From NCBI RefSeq assembly GCF_000737535.1, contig NZ_CP006269.1:372001-436000 (forward strand): a stretch of DNA of 64,000 nt, read 5' to 3'. How positions within the stretch are numbered: the stretch's first letter is position 1; every line of letters begins with the position of its first letter. A program made the translations under genes and the position numbers. Source of the DNA: Synechococcus sp. KORDI-100 (GTDB lineage: Bacteria > Cyanobacteriota > Cyanobacteriia > PCC-6307 > Cyanobiaceae). Positions 17,343 to 25,701 of this stretch are shown in pieces. The notes under the pieces were generated by a model. That model was not told where the DNA came from. It searched no databases and saw only the letters and a list, made by a program, of their open reading frames with translations.

Positions 17343-17611
17343 AGGGTGCAAGATCTTGGGAAGCCTGCAGTGAAGGAGCTGCTTATGGACTGGCTTGCCC
17401 CGTTTCTGGCTGAAGACGAGAAGGACAGGCTGATTGCATGGCATCTGGGGGTGAACCTATAGAACACAGTCATTGCAGTGCTTCTGAGCCCCTGTGACCA
17501 ACATCACAGGCACCTTTGACGCAGGTCATCAACTGGTCCAGTGATTCCGGAGATGGTGTGTACATCGGAGGGGGACACCCCAAAGACACAAACCACACAC
17601 CACTCAGAACA
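17343..17611 (+). repeat. Cassette 5' flank, copy A
   Basis: This block matches 27473-27744 over its length. It begins with the 3' part of a repeated small gene (coding LLMDWLAPFLAEDEKDRL, ending TAG at 17462), continues with CCTGTGACCAACATCACAGG and ATTCCGGAGATGGTGTGT, and ends a few bases before the ATG of an unrelated ORF. The matching copy precedes the RTX-like gene at 27745. Confidence 0.8.
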
Positions 17612-18709
17612 ATGACCTTCACAATCAACAGCAAGTTTGTAAATGCCTCACAGGCAAATCTCACCAATATCACTGCAAACACAAACAGCAATCAAGTAGA
17701 CGTCAATACCAACAAGATAAGCAATATCAACACCAGCAAAATCGACACTATCATCAATAGCGAAATTATCCAGATTGAAAATCTGATTAACAATCAAGGT
17801 GTCAATTTTGGCACTCTGGAAGAAGCTGTTAACAGGAGAGATAGTGACTTGCAGTCAACCGTTCAAAATGGGGCTTCTGGATCAAGCAAAAGCGGACTTA
17901 ACTGGACAACAGGAGACACTATTTGCACAGCAGTAGGTGCCAAAGCGTCATGGGTTTTTGCCACCATTGGCGCGGTAGGTGGACCCGCTGTCGCCTGGGG
18001 TGCGGGTGTCGTAGGAGGAGCAGTAGTTGCAAAAGTCTGCTCTGAATCATATGCAGCGCAAGAGAAACGAAAAGCAGAGAGAGCAGCGGCAGCAGCGGCA
18101 GCAGCACAAAAGAAAGCAGAGGAAGAAGCTAAAAAGGCAGCTGAAGAAAAGGCTGCAGCCGAAAAGAAAGCAGCAGAAGAAGCTGCAAAAGCTAAAAAAG
18201 CTGCCGAGGCCAAGAAGAAAGAAAAAGATGAAAACGATGAAGATAACGACAACAGCTCGAGCAAAAAGAAAAAGAAAGGCACGTCAATGGACAACCCTAT
18301 GGACGACAATTCAGGCCATGACAGTGGAGACAACACTGGCAATGATCTCGATTCCATCGACAGCGACATCAACTACGGACCAGACGGACAACGGAGCGGT
18401 ACAACCAATCAGTACGACTATCTGATTGGCTTTAGAGGAGATATTGACCACGGCCCTGACGGACAAGCGATGGAGTATACGGGTGGAAGATTTGACTTCC
18501 TTGCAGATTTCGATCCCACTATTAACTACGGACAAGATGGAAGCCAAAGCGGCGAACCTCAAAGCAAGCTGATCGACCTTCTGGAAGAAATTAATCCAAC
18601 GTTCTTTGACACTCTCCGCTCTGAAATGGCTGACAGCAACTCGACTGAAGCAACCATTGGGATTGACTTCAACGACGATTCAATCACACTAATCGCTACT
18701 GATTTCTGA
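17612..18709 (+). CDS. Ala/Lys/Glu-rich protein with hydrophobic Gly-rich segment
   Basis: I start at ATG 17612 because everything upstream in frame belongs to the conserved 5' flank; this gives 365 residues. Order: an Asn/Thr-rich N-terminal part, a hydrophobic Gly/Ala stretch (WVFATIGAVGGPAVAWGAG and on) able to span a membrane, a long Ala/Lys/Glu helix, a Lys-Asp-Asn-Ser linker, then an acidic C-terminus with three imperfect repeats holding INYGPDGQ, IDHGPDGQ and INYGQDGS. It resembles secreted or toxin-like proteins in layout, not in any recognised family. Confidence 0.6.
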   Translation: MTFTINSKFVNASQANLTNITANTNSNQVDVNTNKISNINTSKIDTIINSEIIQIENLINNQGVNFGTLEEAVNRRDSDLQSTVQNGASGSSKSGLNWTTGDTICTAVGAKASWVFATIGAVGGPAVAWGAGVVGGAVVAKVCSESYAAQEKRKAERAAAAAAAAQKKAEEEAKKAAEEKAAAEKKAAEEAAKAKKAAEAKKKEKDENDEDNDNSSSKKKKKGTSMDNPMDDNSGHDSGDNTGNDLDSIDSDINYGPDGQRSGTTNQYDYLIGFRGDIDHGPDGQAMEYTGGRFDFLADFDPTINYGQDGSQSGEPQSKLIDLLEEINPTFFDTLRSEMADSNSTEATIGIDFNDDSITLIATDF

Positions 18710-18721
18710 TCCGTCGCATGC

Positions 18722-18830
18722 CGGGGAGCCTGATGCTCAATACGTAGATGAAAGCCATACAAGACCCAACTTTGGGAAAAGCAGGGCAGGGCGTGTGGTT
18801 CCTGATGTAACCCCCGGCAGAATACTCACA
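18722..18830 (+). repeat. Cassette 3' flank, copy A
   Basis: From CGGGGAGCCTGATG through GGGAAAAGCAGGGCAGGGCG and TGTGGTTCCTGAT to CCCCCGGCAGAA, this block matches 28677-28785. It starts about 12 bp after the stop of the cassette ORF. It is followed by a different terminator from the one after copy B, so the homology ends between flank and terminator. Confidence 0.8.
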
Positions 18831-18840
18831 TAGAACACAA

Positions 18841-18864
18841 GCCCTGCTACGGCAGGGCTTCTTT
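18841..18864 (+). terminator. Intrinsic terminator of the Ala-rich protein gene
   Basis: Perfect hairpin GCCCTGC TACG GCAGGGC (18841-18858) followed by TTCTTT, with outer CACAA/TTGTG pairing. A degenerate relative of it (GCTTGC TACG GCGGGGC) lies at 19525-19549. Confidence 0.75.
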
Positions 18865-19046
18865 GTGCCTTTCGTCCTTTTGCCTAACTCCAGATGCCCC
18901 ATTTGTTAGATGAGTGTGGGAGTAAAAACATCAATGTTGATCCTCTATCTTGCCGCTAAGTATTCTTACCATTTGGGACGTTCGGATCAGACGATACTTT
19001 TCTCTTTCTTGAGCCAGACCTAAAGTTGTCAAAACTATTTGGGTCA

Positions 19047-19502
19047 ATGCCAGCCAAAATCAGAACAATCCGTGGCAAATTCAACAATCGCAATGGTTTG
19101 ATTGATTTCAACAGACCTATCGGTCCAAGAGGTGGAACAGATGGTTTAATCACAGCCAAGCAAAACGGGCGGGTTACCAGAATCAAGCTTTTTCAGGACA
19201 TTAATGAAGATGGCAGGTTCAGCAAGGATGAGCTGATCTTCAAAGGGAAGACATCTGATGCAACACACGATGAATTGACGAATACATCCAGACTCAAGTT
19301 CACAAGACAATTACATTCATGCACTTGGGATATCATGAAGGGCAATAAGCCAATTGCGTGCACTTTAGATTTCGTGCCTACTGCTTACAAATTAACTTTG
19401 GACACACCAGCGGGTAAGATCGTGCCCGAAGGCTTAGGTCGATTTGAAGATGATCAATTATTCATGGTGACTATCCCTAAGACATCAGACACAGCTGCCT
19501 AG
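19047..19502 (+). CDS. Hypothetical protein with EF-hand-like calcium motif
   Basis: From ATG 19047 the protein has 151 residues. KLFQDINEDGRFSKDELIF fits the D-x-N-x-D-G-x-x-x-x-D-E calcium loop. A later part (LHSCTWDIMKGNKPIACTLDF) has two cysteines. The frame stays open and protein-like upstream to about 18960 without a good start codon, so the 5' end may have been lost or begins at a rare codon. A Ca2+-binding role would match the other secreted-type cargo. No family recognised. Confidence 0.5.
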   Translation: MPAKIRTIRGKFNNRNGLIDFNRPIGPRGGTDGLITAKQNGRVTRIKLFQDINEDGRFSKDELIFKGKTSDATHDELTNTSRLKFTRQLHSCTWDIMKGNKPIACTLDFVPTAYKLTLDTPAGKIVPEGLGRFEDDQLFMVTIPKTSDTAA

Positions 19503-19524
19503 CACTTCTTTCATGCAGAACATC

Positions 19525-19549
19525 AGGCTTGCTACGGCGGGGCTTTTTC
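19525..19549 (+). terminator. Weak intrinsic terminator
   Basis: AGGCTTGC / GCGGGGCTT with TAC loop is an imperfect G-U-containing hairpin followed by TTTTT. It is related in sequence to the terminator at 18841 and lies about 20 bp past the stop of the EF-hand-like gene. Confidence 0.5.
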
Positions 19550-19648
19550 GTGTCTACTCAGATGGGGGATAGGCCAGCAGCAAGATCTCCCGAATGGGTA
19601 ATGTGATTTGTAAGCATCGTGTTCAGTTGAGCCTTTGCTATTACGAGG

Positions 19649-20038
19649 ATGACTGTGATGCTGAGAGGTTTGAATCGTTTGTTCTTATTAAGGCTGATAG
19701 CCATGGCCGTAATCACGGCTGCTCCAGCAGCAGCTGCAGACCTTGTCGGTCGGTATCGTTGCGTCGGTAGCAATCCCAACGGCGGCCAATATCAGGCAAA
19801 CATCGTTATTGAACGTTCAGGTGATGGGTATCGGTTGACTTGGACGATCGGCGGCGCAGTTCACCATGGCATTGCGATTCGAACTGGCAATGTTTTGGCC
19901 TCGAGTTGGTCCCCAGGCCCTAATCAACACGGGATTGTGTCTTACAGGATTGGGAGGAGAGGGAATCTCAGGGGGCTTTGGGCGCAATATCCCGATGTTT
20001 CGCGTCTCTTCCCTGAGGACTGTGAACCGACACGCTGA
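19649..20038 (+). CDS. Exported small beta-rich protein
   Basis: The 129 residues start with a signal peptide (LFLLRLIAMAVITAAPAAAA, cleavage near AAA/DL). The mature part runs LVGRYRCVGSNPNGGQYQAN, GYRLTWTIGGAVHHGIAI and GIVSYRIGRRGNLRGLWAQY. The regular strand-turn pattern suggests a small barrel similar to lipocalin-like secreted domains. Two cysteines (RCVG, EDCEP) may pair. The function is unknown; it is probably periplasmic or secreted. Confidence 0.55.
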   Translation: MTVMLRGLNRLFLLRLIAMAVITAAPAAAADLVGRYRCVGSNPNGGQYQANIVIERSGDGYRLTWTIGGAVHHGIAIRTGNVLASSWSPGPNQHGIVSYRIGRRGNLRGLWAQYPDVSRLFPEDCEPTR

Positions 20039-20594
20039 TTAAGAGATCCGCCAACGACCCTGAAACCTTCAAGCGATGGCTTCGTGGCGGGGTGCAGGAC
20101 TTGAATAATCTTCCGGCGAATAGTTGCTGCTGGACGGGCTCGATCCGTTTCTTCGGAGTGATTATGGATCCCCCCAGATATATTCATTATCGCTGTCCTT
20201 CTTTTAGAGGAAATAATCCTTTCGTCTGGTCTTGCTCGCTGATCGTTACCCCATGCAAGTAAACGAAGGTTGCTGATTTTGTAGCATCACCTGGTTGCTA
20301 GCTCAGGTCCGGATTTAGCTTTCAAGCTAAATACTCGTCTCCTCTTGGGAGTCAGGAAGTCGATATTCTGATATGTGCTTCTGTCTTTTCCTCTACCCAA
20401 GAACCGAACTAAACGATGCCATAATTAACAATATTTCTATTACTTGTCAATTAGCAAGCACTCTCTTGCCTGCGAGTTGACAAATATCGCTGATACTGCA
20501 TATATTTGAAAAATACATTAAAACAGGATTAAAATTACGTTTATTTAATTTATAGGGCAGTATATAAGTGTTATGGCTCTAAACAGAGTTAAAA
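20039..20594 (+). other. Long gap upstream of the RTX protease gene
   Basis: The 556 bp hold a degenerate piece of the repeated small gene (20041-20109, coding DPETFKRWLRGGVQDL, then out of register). They also hold a perfect 9-bp-arm dyad ATTTAGCTT TC AAGCTAAAT (20313-20332) and an AT-rich stretch with a possible -10 TATAAG at 20563. The dyad is not followed by a T-run, so an operator is more likely than a terminator. I see no complete gene. Confidence 0.45.
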
Positions 20595-23500
20595 ATGGGC
20601 GCTAATCACGATCACGAAGTTCTTGACAAGATCGATGGTGATCCTGAAGGCGGCTTCTCGTTTGCAACCATTTGCAAGACCCACAAACTTGGCGATGGCC
20701 TCACTGGTAGTCAGCCATTTTCTGATAATGGTACTAGTGATAACTACCCACATTTTAATACCTCCGAATCTTTATATAGACCAAGTCATTGGAGAAATTC
20801 AGGACCTTCAAGCTCAGCAACTATTAATAAGCTTGCAGATTGGTTAGTAAAAAATTGGTTCGTCTCAAAACGTAGAGGTGAAGATTGGCATCATCTTGAT
20901 TCTGATGTGTGGACAAGATGGATATCAGAACCGGTTCGTTGGAGAAAGTTCGGTAGAGAAGTCACCCAACCTTCTTCATATGATCTAACCGTAGATTTAA
21001 CTGACCTCCGTCCACAAAGAGTTTGTCCAGCAATTCCATGGGATGAGAATGACCCGCCTGGAACGTGTTACAGGGCACCCGATCGACGCCCCTTAGCCAG
21101 AGAAGCACTCAAAACTTGGTCTGCTGTTACGGGGATCAAGTTCAAGGAGCGCAACCGTGATGCAGATATCACCTTTGGAGACACTGGAGACGAGTTTGCT
21201 GATTGGGGCGGTCCAGTTTTCCAGGCCATCGATGGTGTTGCCTCGGGTGATATGTTCTTTGGCTCTGCTTTATCGTATGTGGATGAAGACAACGGATATG
21301 ATGGTAATTATTGGAACTGGATAAATAGAGCATATATCTTAATCCATTATGGGAGAGATCGAAATCAGAATAATCGAAACCAAAGGATCTTTCAGACATA
21401 TCTACATGAAATTGGTCATGCACTAGGTCTTGGCCATCCAGGCCCCTACAACTCGAATAGAAATATTTGCGAACAGGCTCACTTTAAAAACGATTCACTC
21501 AGCTTGTCGTTGATGTCATATTGGGATCAGGTTGATTCTATGGTGGCTCGACCTAATGAAACCAACAAGTTAGTGGTAACGCCAAATGTTGCCGACTTGC
21601 GAGCATTTGATCGTATGTATCATGACAAAGCGGTGGGAACGATCAATGCCTTCGCTGGAGAAACGGTATATGGTTACAAAACTAATATTGACGTAAAAAC
21701 ATCACATCATTACGCGAGAATGATCGATAATGCTGATCGTTTCCAGTACACTATCGTAGATCGTGGTCGAAATCCCAATCAGCATGATCGGATTGACTTC
21801 TCATACTTTGATACCGATAACGACGGCGCCGATAATTCTCATGAATTTAATCAAATTATAGATTTACGGGATTCAAAGCCACGCCGATCGAACGCCTTTT
21901 TCTCAAGTGTAGGTGGCGGTGTGAATAATTTAAATATTTCATATCAATCAATTATCGAAAATGCTGTTGCTGGCAGAGGGGATGACAAAATTGTTGGTAA
22001 CAATACACGTAACGAACTATATGGTCATGACGGTAAGGATACACTCATAGGTGGAAAAGATACTGACTACCTTTTTGGTGATGGTCGAGGACATAATTCG
22101 CGGCGTAATGAAGGAGGTCGCCCAGACAAAGAATGGGGAAGACCTTACACAGACTCAATGGATGGCGGAAAAGGTGACGACCATTTTTATGTCAATCACA
22201 CTCGTGATATCGTCAAAGAAAGAAGAAACCAGGGTGTTGACGTAATACACTGCAGAGCAGAGACTTTTAGGATGCCTGCTCATACGGAGGAAATTTGGGC
22301 AGATGTGTTAGCTGGAACAGAACCTTCATTTGATTTTAAAGGTAACGAATCCAATAACACAATTTATGGTTGGAGTAAGGACGATACACTAAGCGGTTTA
22401 AAAGGAGATGATTACTTGTTATCAGATGATGGAGATGATAGTTTGACTGGTGGAAAAGGAAAGGATACATTAGCTGGAGGTCTAGGAAATGATACTTATT
22501 ATATTGATTCCTTGGATCAAATCCTTGAATCAGAAGACGGCGGTATCGATACTGTTAATGCAATCAATCAATCAATTACTCTCGCTGAGAATCTTGAGAA
22601 TGCAAATGTTGTTCAAGATAAAGTCCGCCTGCTTGAGGTGAATGGTAATAGCTCCTCTAATCACATTACCGGTGTGTCATCAAGACTGCCTAGAGCCCAA
22701 GGTCTTTACCTCAATGGATTGGGTGGTAATGACACATTAGAAGGAAGCTTGCTCAATGACACACTTGATGGTAGTACTGGCGTAGATTCCCTAATTGGTG
22801 GATCCGGTAATGATGTTTATTATCTTGATTCGCGCCATGACAAGGTTATTGAATTATCTGACAACGGAAGAGATAAAATCTATACTCGCTCACTTTACTC
22901 CTTGCTAGTCACTCCGCATGTTGAAGACATTGAGTTGCAAGGCACTCTTAATATTGGCTTAATAGGAAATGATCTTGATAATGAAATCACTGGAAACCTA
23001 GGTCATAATGCACTGCTTGGTGGCATTGGAAATGATTCATTGATTGGCGGTTTTGGTAATGACAGTCTCGATGGTGGTACCGGTGCTGACACCCTATTTG
23101 GTGGGTCGGGTCGTGATGAGTACACTATTAGAGGTATAAATGATATCATCCAAGAATCTGAGATGAATACCGATATAGACCATGTTAAATCCTACATTTC
23201 TTTTAGTTTGGTGGCTAATCGTTATGGCCAAGTTCGTGATATCGAAAACTTGAGTCTTGTGGGAAATCAAGCTACTTATGCATATGGAAACCCCTTGGAT
23301 AACAGAATTACGGGTAATGATTTAGATAACACTCTAATAGGATTCGGTGGTATGGACATCATTAAAGGTGGATTGGGTGCAGATCGAATTGCGGGTGGCG
23401 ATGACTTTGATACATTTTTGTATACGTCAATATCCGAATCACCCTTTGGAGAAAATGATGTAATCACTGATTTTGACCAGTCCCAATTTGATGTGATCGA

Positions 23501-23711
23501 TCTGACTGACATTGATGCCAATGTCAATATTGCAGGTGATCAAGCCTTCGAACTTTCCTTCTCGTCTGATTTCATTCCAGAAGCTGGTACAGCTGTTTTC
23601 AATAGTTCAACAAAAATGCTGAACTTGTATGTTGATAGTACCGTGCTTCCTTCAATGTCCATTGAAATTCCATCTGTAGATATCCTGCGCTCTTCAGACC
23701 TGTATCTGTGA
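20595..23711 (+). CDS. RTX metalloprotease (serralysin/M10-like), type I secreted
   Basis: The 1038-residue protein has a zinc-metalloprotease domain (about 140-340) with HEIGHALGLGH (271-281; three His ligands and Glu) and a downstream Met-turn SLMSYWDQ. About eight clusters of glycine-rich calcium-binding repeats follow between 455 and 970, for example GGKGDDHFYV, GGSGNDVYYLD and GGTGADTLFGGSGRD. A C-terminal domain (ITDFDQSQFDVIDLTDID to the end) is of the kind recognised by type I secretion systems. No transporter genes lie beside it, so it must use one elsewhere. AT-richer than the core genome. Confidence 0.88.
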   Translation: MGANHDHEVLDKIDGDPEGGFSFATICKTHKLGDGLTGSQPFSDNGTSDNYPHFNTSESLYRPSHWRNSGPSSSATINKLADWLVKNWFVSKRRGEDWHHLDSDVWTRWISEPVRWRKFGREVTQPSSYDLTVDLTDLRPQRVCPAIPWDENDPPGTCYRAPDRRPLAREALKTWSAVTGIKFKERNRDADITFGDTGDEFADWGGPVFQAIDGVASGDMFFGSALSYVDEDNGYDGNYWNWINRAYILIHYGRDRNQNNRNQRIFQTYLHEIGHALGLGHPGPYNSNRNICEQAHFKNDSLSLSLMSYWDQVDSMVARPNETNKLVVTPNVADLRAFDRMYHDKAVGTINAFAGETVYGYKTNIDVKTSHHYARMIDNADRFQYTIVDRGRNPNQHDRIDFSYFDTDNDGADNSHEFNQIIDLRDSKPRRSNAFFSSVGGGVNNLNISYQSIIENAVAGRGDDKIVGNNTRNELYGHDGKDTLIGGKDTDYLFGDGRGHNSRRNEGGRPDKEWGRPYTDSMDGGKGDDHFYVNHTRDIVKERRNQGVDVIHCRAETFRMPAHTEEIWADVLAGTEPSFDFKGNESNNTIYGWSKDDTLSGLKGDDYLLSDDGDDSLTGGKGKDTLAGGLGNDTYYIDSLDQILESEDGGIDTVNAINQSITLAENLENANVVQDKVRLLEVNGNSSSNHITGVSSRLPRAQGLYLNGLGGNDTLEGSLLNDTLDGSTGVDSLIGGSGNDVYYLDSRHDKVIELSDNGRDKIYTRSLYSLLVTPHVEDIELQGTLNIGLIGNDLDNEITGNLGHNALLGGIGNDSLIGGFGNDSLDGGTGADTLFGGSGRDEYTIRGINDIIQESEMNTDIDHVKSYISFSLVANRYGQVRDIENLSLVGNQATYAYGNPLDNRITGNDLDNTLIGFGGMDIIKGGLGADRIAGGDDFDTFLYTSISESPFGENDVITDFDQSQFDVIDLTDIDANVNIAGDQAFELSFSSDFIPEAGTAVFNSSTKMLNLYVDSTVLPSMSIEIPSVDILRSSDLYL

Positions 23712-23756
23712 CTAATTTACCAGATTTATGTTTAGATATTTACCAACATCGCAACC

Positions 23757-23913
23757 AGCTCAGGATGCGTGATGCGCTGATTGCAGAGTAACGGAGCAGA
23801 GCGGCCCGGAGAAGATTTCCTGCTCCTGTTCCTGATGGGAGAGCAGGTGGCTGCTCTACGCGCCAATGACACTGACCTCTTCAAGCGAATTGCTCTTTTG
23901 ATCCCCCCTGAAT
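23757..23913 (+). pseudogene. Chimeric gene remnant: piece of the pre-terminase gene joined to the repeated small gene
   Basis: Bases 23757-23789 repeat the segment of the 30235 gene coding RMRDALIAEQ, then hit a stop. Bases from about 23813 code FLLLFLMGEQVAALRANDTDLFKR, the N-terminal half of the 72-residue family seen complete at 26625, ending at TAA 23913. Two unrelated element genes are thus fused as fragments, evidence of illegitimate recombination inside the element. Confidence 0.55.
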
Positions 23914-23948
23914 AAAGAGGCGGCGTAGCTGGTCCCTCTGATATCACG

Positions 23949-24272
23949 CTAATGCTTACTGCGCCATACCGACCTAAGGATGTGACCAGTGATTGGGAAT
24001 CCACAAGGAAGAAGTCCCATCAAGATAAACATCATAGAGGCTTCTAAATAACAGTAACCGATGAAACCCTCGCTGCAACTCCAGTGGTAGAAATAGTCGC
24101 CATATATGTCAAAAGAAATCACCAAAATAGCGCTCCCTAGTAATACATGGGTGATGACTGCGGCAGTGCCGCCAACCTTAGAGGATCGAGTGAGAGACTT
24201 AATACTCCAAATAAGAGCAAAAATGAAAAGGCCTAAAGCCACTCCGAGGGCTGGTAGAAAAAATAGAAACAC
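23949..24272 (-). CDS. Small three-helix membrane protein
   Basis: A GTG at 24272 gives 107 residues with three hydrophobic helices: LFFLPALGVALGLFIFALIW, AVITHVLLGSAILVISF, and MMFILMGLLPCGFPITGHIL. Two cysteines (WSCSEGFIGYC) lie in the loop between helices 2 and 3. The opposite-strand frame over the same bases lacks any such pattern, so the minus strand is preferred. The only clearly minus-strand gene in this part of the element. No family recognised. Confidence 0.5.
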   Translation of the reverse strand: MFLFFLPALGVALGLFIFALIWSIKSLTRSSKVGGTAAVITHVLLGSAILVISFDIYGDYFYHWSCSEGFIGYCYLEASMMFILMGLLPCGFPITGHILRSVWRSKH

Positions 24273-24396
24273 CGTCTATCTGGTCACACCGTGGAGGCTC
24301 CCGACTTTAGTTCAACTATTTCTCGCTTTCAACTATCTACTCTAAGGTGGTAGGGCAAAGTTACATCTATTACCCGACAAAACCTCACACACACCA

Positions 24397-24420
24397 CCCC
24401 GTCAGAAATGGCGGGGTTTT
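24397..24420 (+). terminator. Repeated cargo terminator, copy 1
   Basis: CCCCGTC / GGCGGGG stem with a six-base loop and TTTT, preceded by CTCACACACACCA, which is shared with copies 3 and (nearly) 5. It lies upstream of the TPR gene with no plus-strand gene ending just before it, so the gene it served may have been lost. Confidence 0.75.
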
Positions 24421-24492
24421 CTGTTTGTAGATCAGATACAGACAGGGATCGTCAATAAGGGCTAAAGATGGGCTAGCCATGCAGCCCTCAGG

Positions 24493-25067
24493 ATGCCTCG
24501 CGTTACAACTGCCTTTGCTGCGGCCTTGGCCTTGTTCTTGCCGATAGGACGCCCGTTGCTGGTAGGGCTGATTCCTGTTGCTGGAATTGGAGCAGGGTTG
24601 CTCTCGACGCAGACAGCCTATGCACAAAGTGCTCAAGACTGGTTCGATTCAGGAATCGAAAAAGCAATGAGTGGAGATTATCAAGGAGCAATTGCTGATT
24701 ACACGAAGGCAATTGAAATTAACCCTCAGTATGCGGATGCTTATCTCGGTCGTGGGTTGAGGAGATATGAATTAGGCGATTTAAGTGGGGCCATTTCTGA
24801 TTACACAAAAGCAATTAAGTACAAACCTGATTCTGCTCATGCCTACATCAGTCGTGGCACTATCAAGAGTAAATTAAAGGATTATCAAGGAGCTATTACT
24901 GATTACACAAAAGCAATTGAAGTAAACCCCAGATTTTATATGGCTTTACTAACCGCGGCATTGCTTTAGAAGAAGTAGGTAATCTGAAAGGGGCCTGTAA
25001 GGACTGGAAAAAAGCGGTAGGTCTAGGGGATACCAAACCGATTGAATGGGTAAGAAATCAGTGCTGA
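24493..25067 (+). pseudogene. TPR-repeat exported protein, frameshifted
   Basis: The first frame (to 24969) has a signal-like hydrophobic N-terminus (ALALFLPIGRPLLVGLIPVA, then TQTAYAQ) and three 34-residue TPR units with the phrase GAI(A/S/T)DYTKAIE. It stops after FYMALLTAALL. One frame over, the sequence continues as YGFTNRGIALEEVGNLKGAC and ends KPIEWVRNQC at 25067, clearly the fourth repeat and C-terminus. A single-base lesion near 24940 explains the break. No slippery heptamer is present, so mutation (or a sequencing error) is the likely cause. Confidence 0.75.
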
Positions 25068-25105
25068 AATCTGAAGCTGTCTGATTTCAACTCTTTCAAT
25101 GCTTT

Positions 25106-25130
25106 CCCCGTTGGCAATGACGGGGTTTTT
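25106..25130 (+). terminator. Repeated cargo terminator, copy 2
   Basis: CCCCGTT / GACGGGG hairpin with TTTTT, about 40 bp past the end of the TPR gene. It has the same core as copies 1, 3, 4 and 5 but a different 5' leader. Confidence 0.8.
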
Positions 25131-25197
25131 ATTTGGAGATGAGGCATAGACATGACTCATGCATAAAGGCTAAAAAGGTAGACCATGTGCATTACCG

Positions 25198-25515
25198 ATG
25201 CCATTTCGCATAAGAAGCAAGAATCCACTTGTGCGGATTATTTCAGCTGTCGGAGCTGGTATGGCTTGGTGGGCTGTAATGTTCGCTTCGCTACTGATAG
25301 TGATTCCTTTTTTTGGAACATTCGATACGCAAGCATTCTTGACAGGCACAGAACCAAAGGACGATCCTCAAATAACTGATTTTGAATTTATACTCGCGTG
25401 TGCAATCATGCTGGGAGTCAATTTTCTGTTTAGACTTCTATTCAAGCGTCTATCCAGATATGTCAATAGAAAAATGAATAAGAATATCGTGTGGGATAAC
25501 ACTCCGATGGGTTAA
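25198..25515 (+). CDS. Two-helix membrane protein
   Basis: The 105 residues have a basic N-terminus (RIRSKN), membrane helix 1 (GMAWWAVMFASLLIVIPFF), an acidic loop, helix 2 (FILACAIMLGVNFLFRLLF) and a basic tail (KRLSRYVNRKMNKN). The gene sits in its own unit between the terminators at 25106 and 25583. Function unknown; small two-helix proteins in mobile elements are often superinfection-exclusion or holin-like factors, but there is no specific evidence here. Confidence 0.6.
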   Translation: MPFRIRSKNPLVRIISAVGAGMAWWAVMFASLLIVIPFFGTFDTQAFLTGTEPKDDPQITDFEFILACAIMLGVNFLFRLLFKRLSRYVNRKMNKNIVWDNTPMG

Positions 25516-25582
25516 CAGCGAGTGAAGGCATTGATCTTTAAATCTTAGCCATCCATCTCCAGACAAAAACTCACACACACCA

Positions 25583-25607
25583 CCCCGTCAGCAATGGCGG
25601 GGTTTTT
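25583..25607 (+). terminator. Repeated cargo terminator, copy 3
   Basis: CCCCGTC AGCAAT GGCGGGG plus TTTTT, with the upstream leader ACTCACACACACCA also seen near copies 1 and 5. It ends the two-helix membrane protein unit. Confidence 0.8.
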
Positions 25608-25701
25608 GATGCGCTGATCAACCGTCAACAGCGAAAGCGTCACTGTCTTCAGGATTGATCATTGAAACTCAGCTAGAAAGTTTCATCGCGCATTGATCGT
25701 T

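Noticed and set aside
17516-17611. Longer start (TTG) for the Ala-rich cassette protein
   Set aside because: The added 32 residues come from the 5' flank shared with an unrelated gene, so they are not part of the protein.
24106-24345. 79-residue plus-strand frame
   Set aside because: The minus strand over the same bases codes a convincing three-helix membrane protein.
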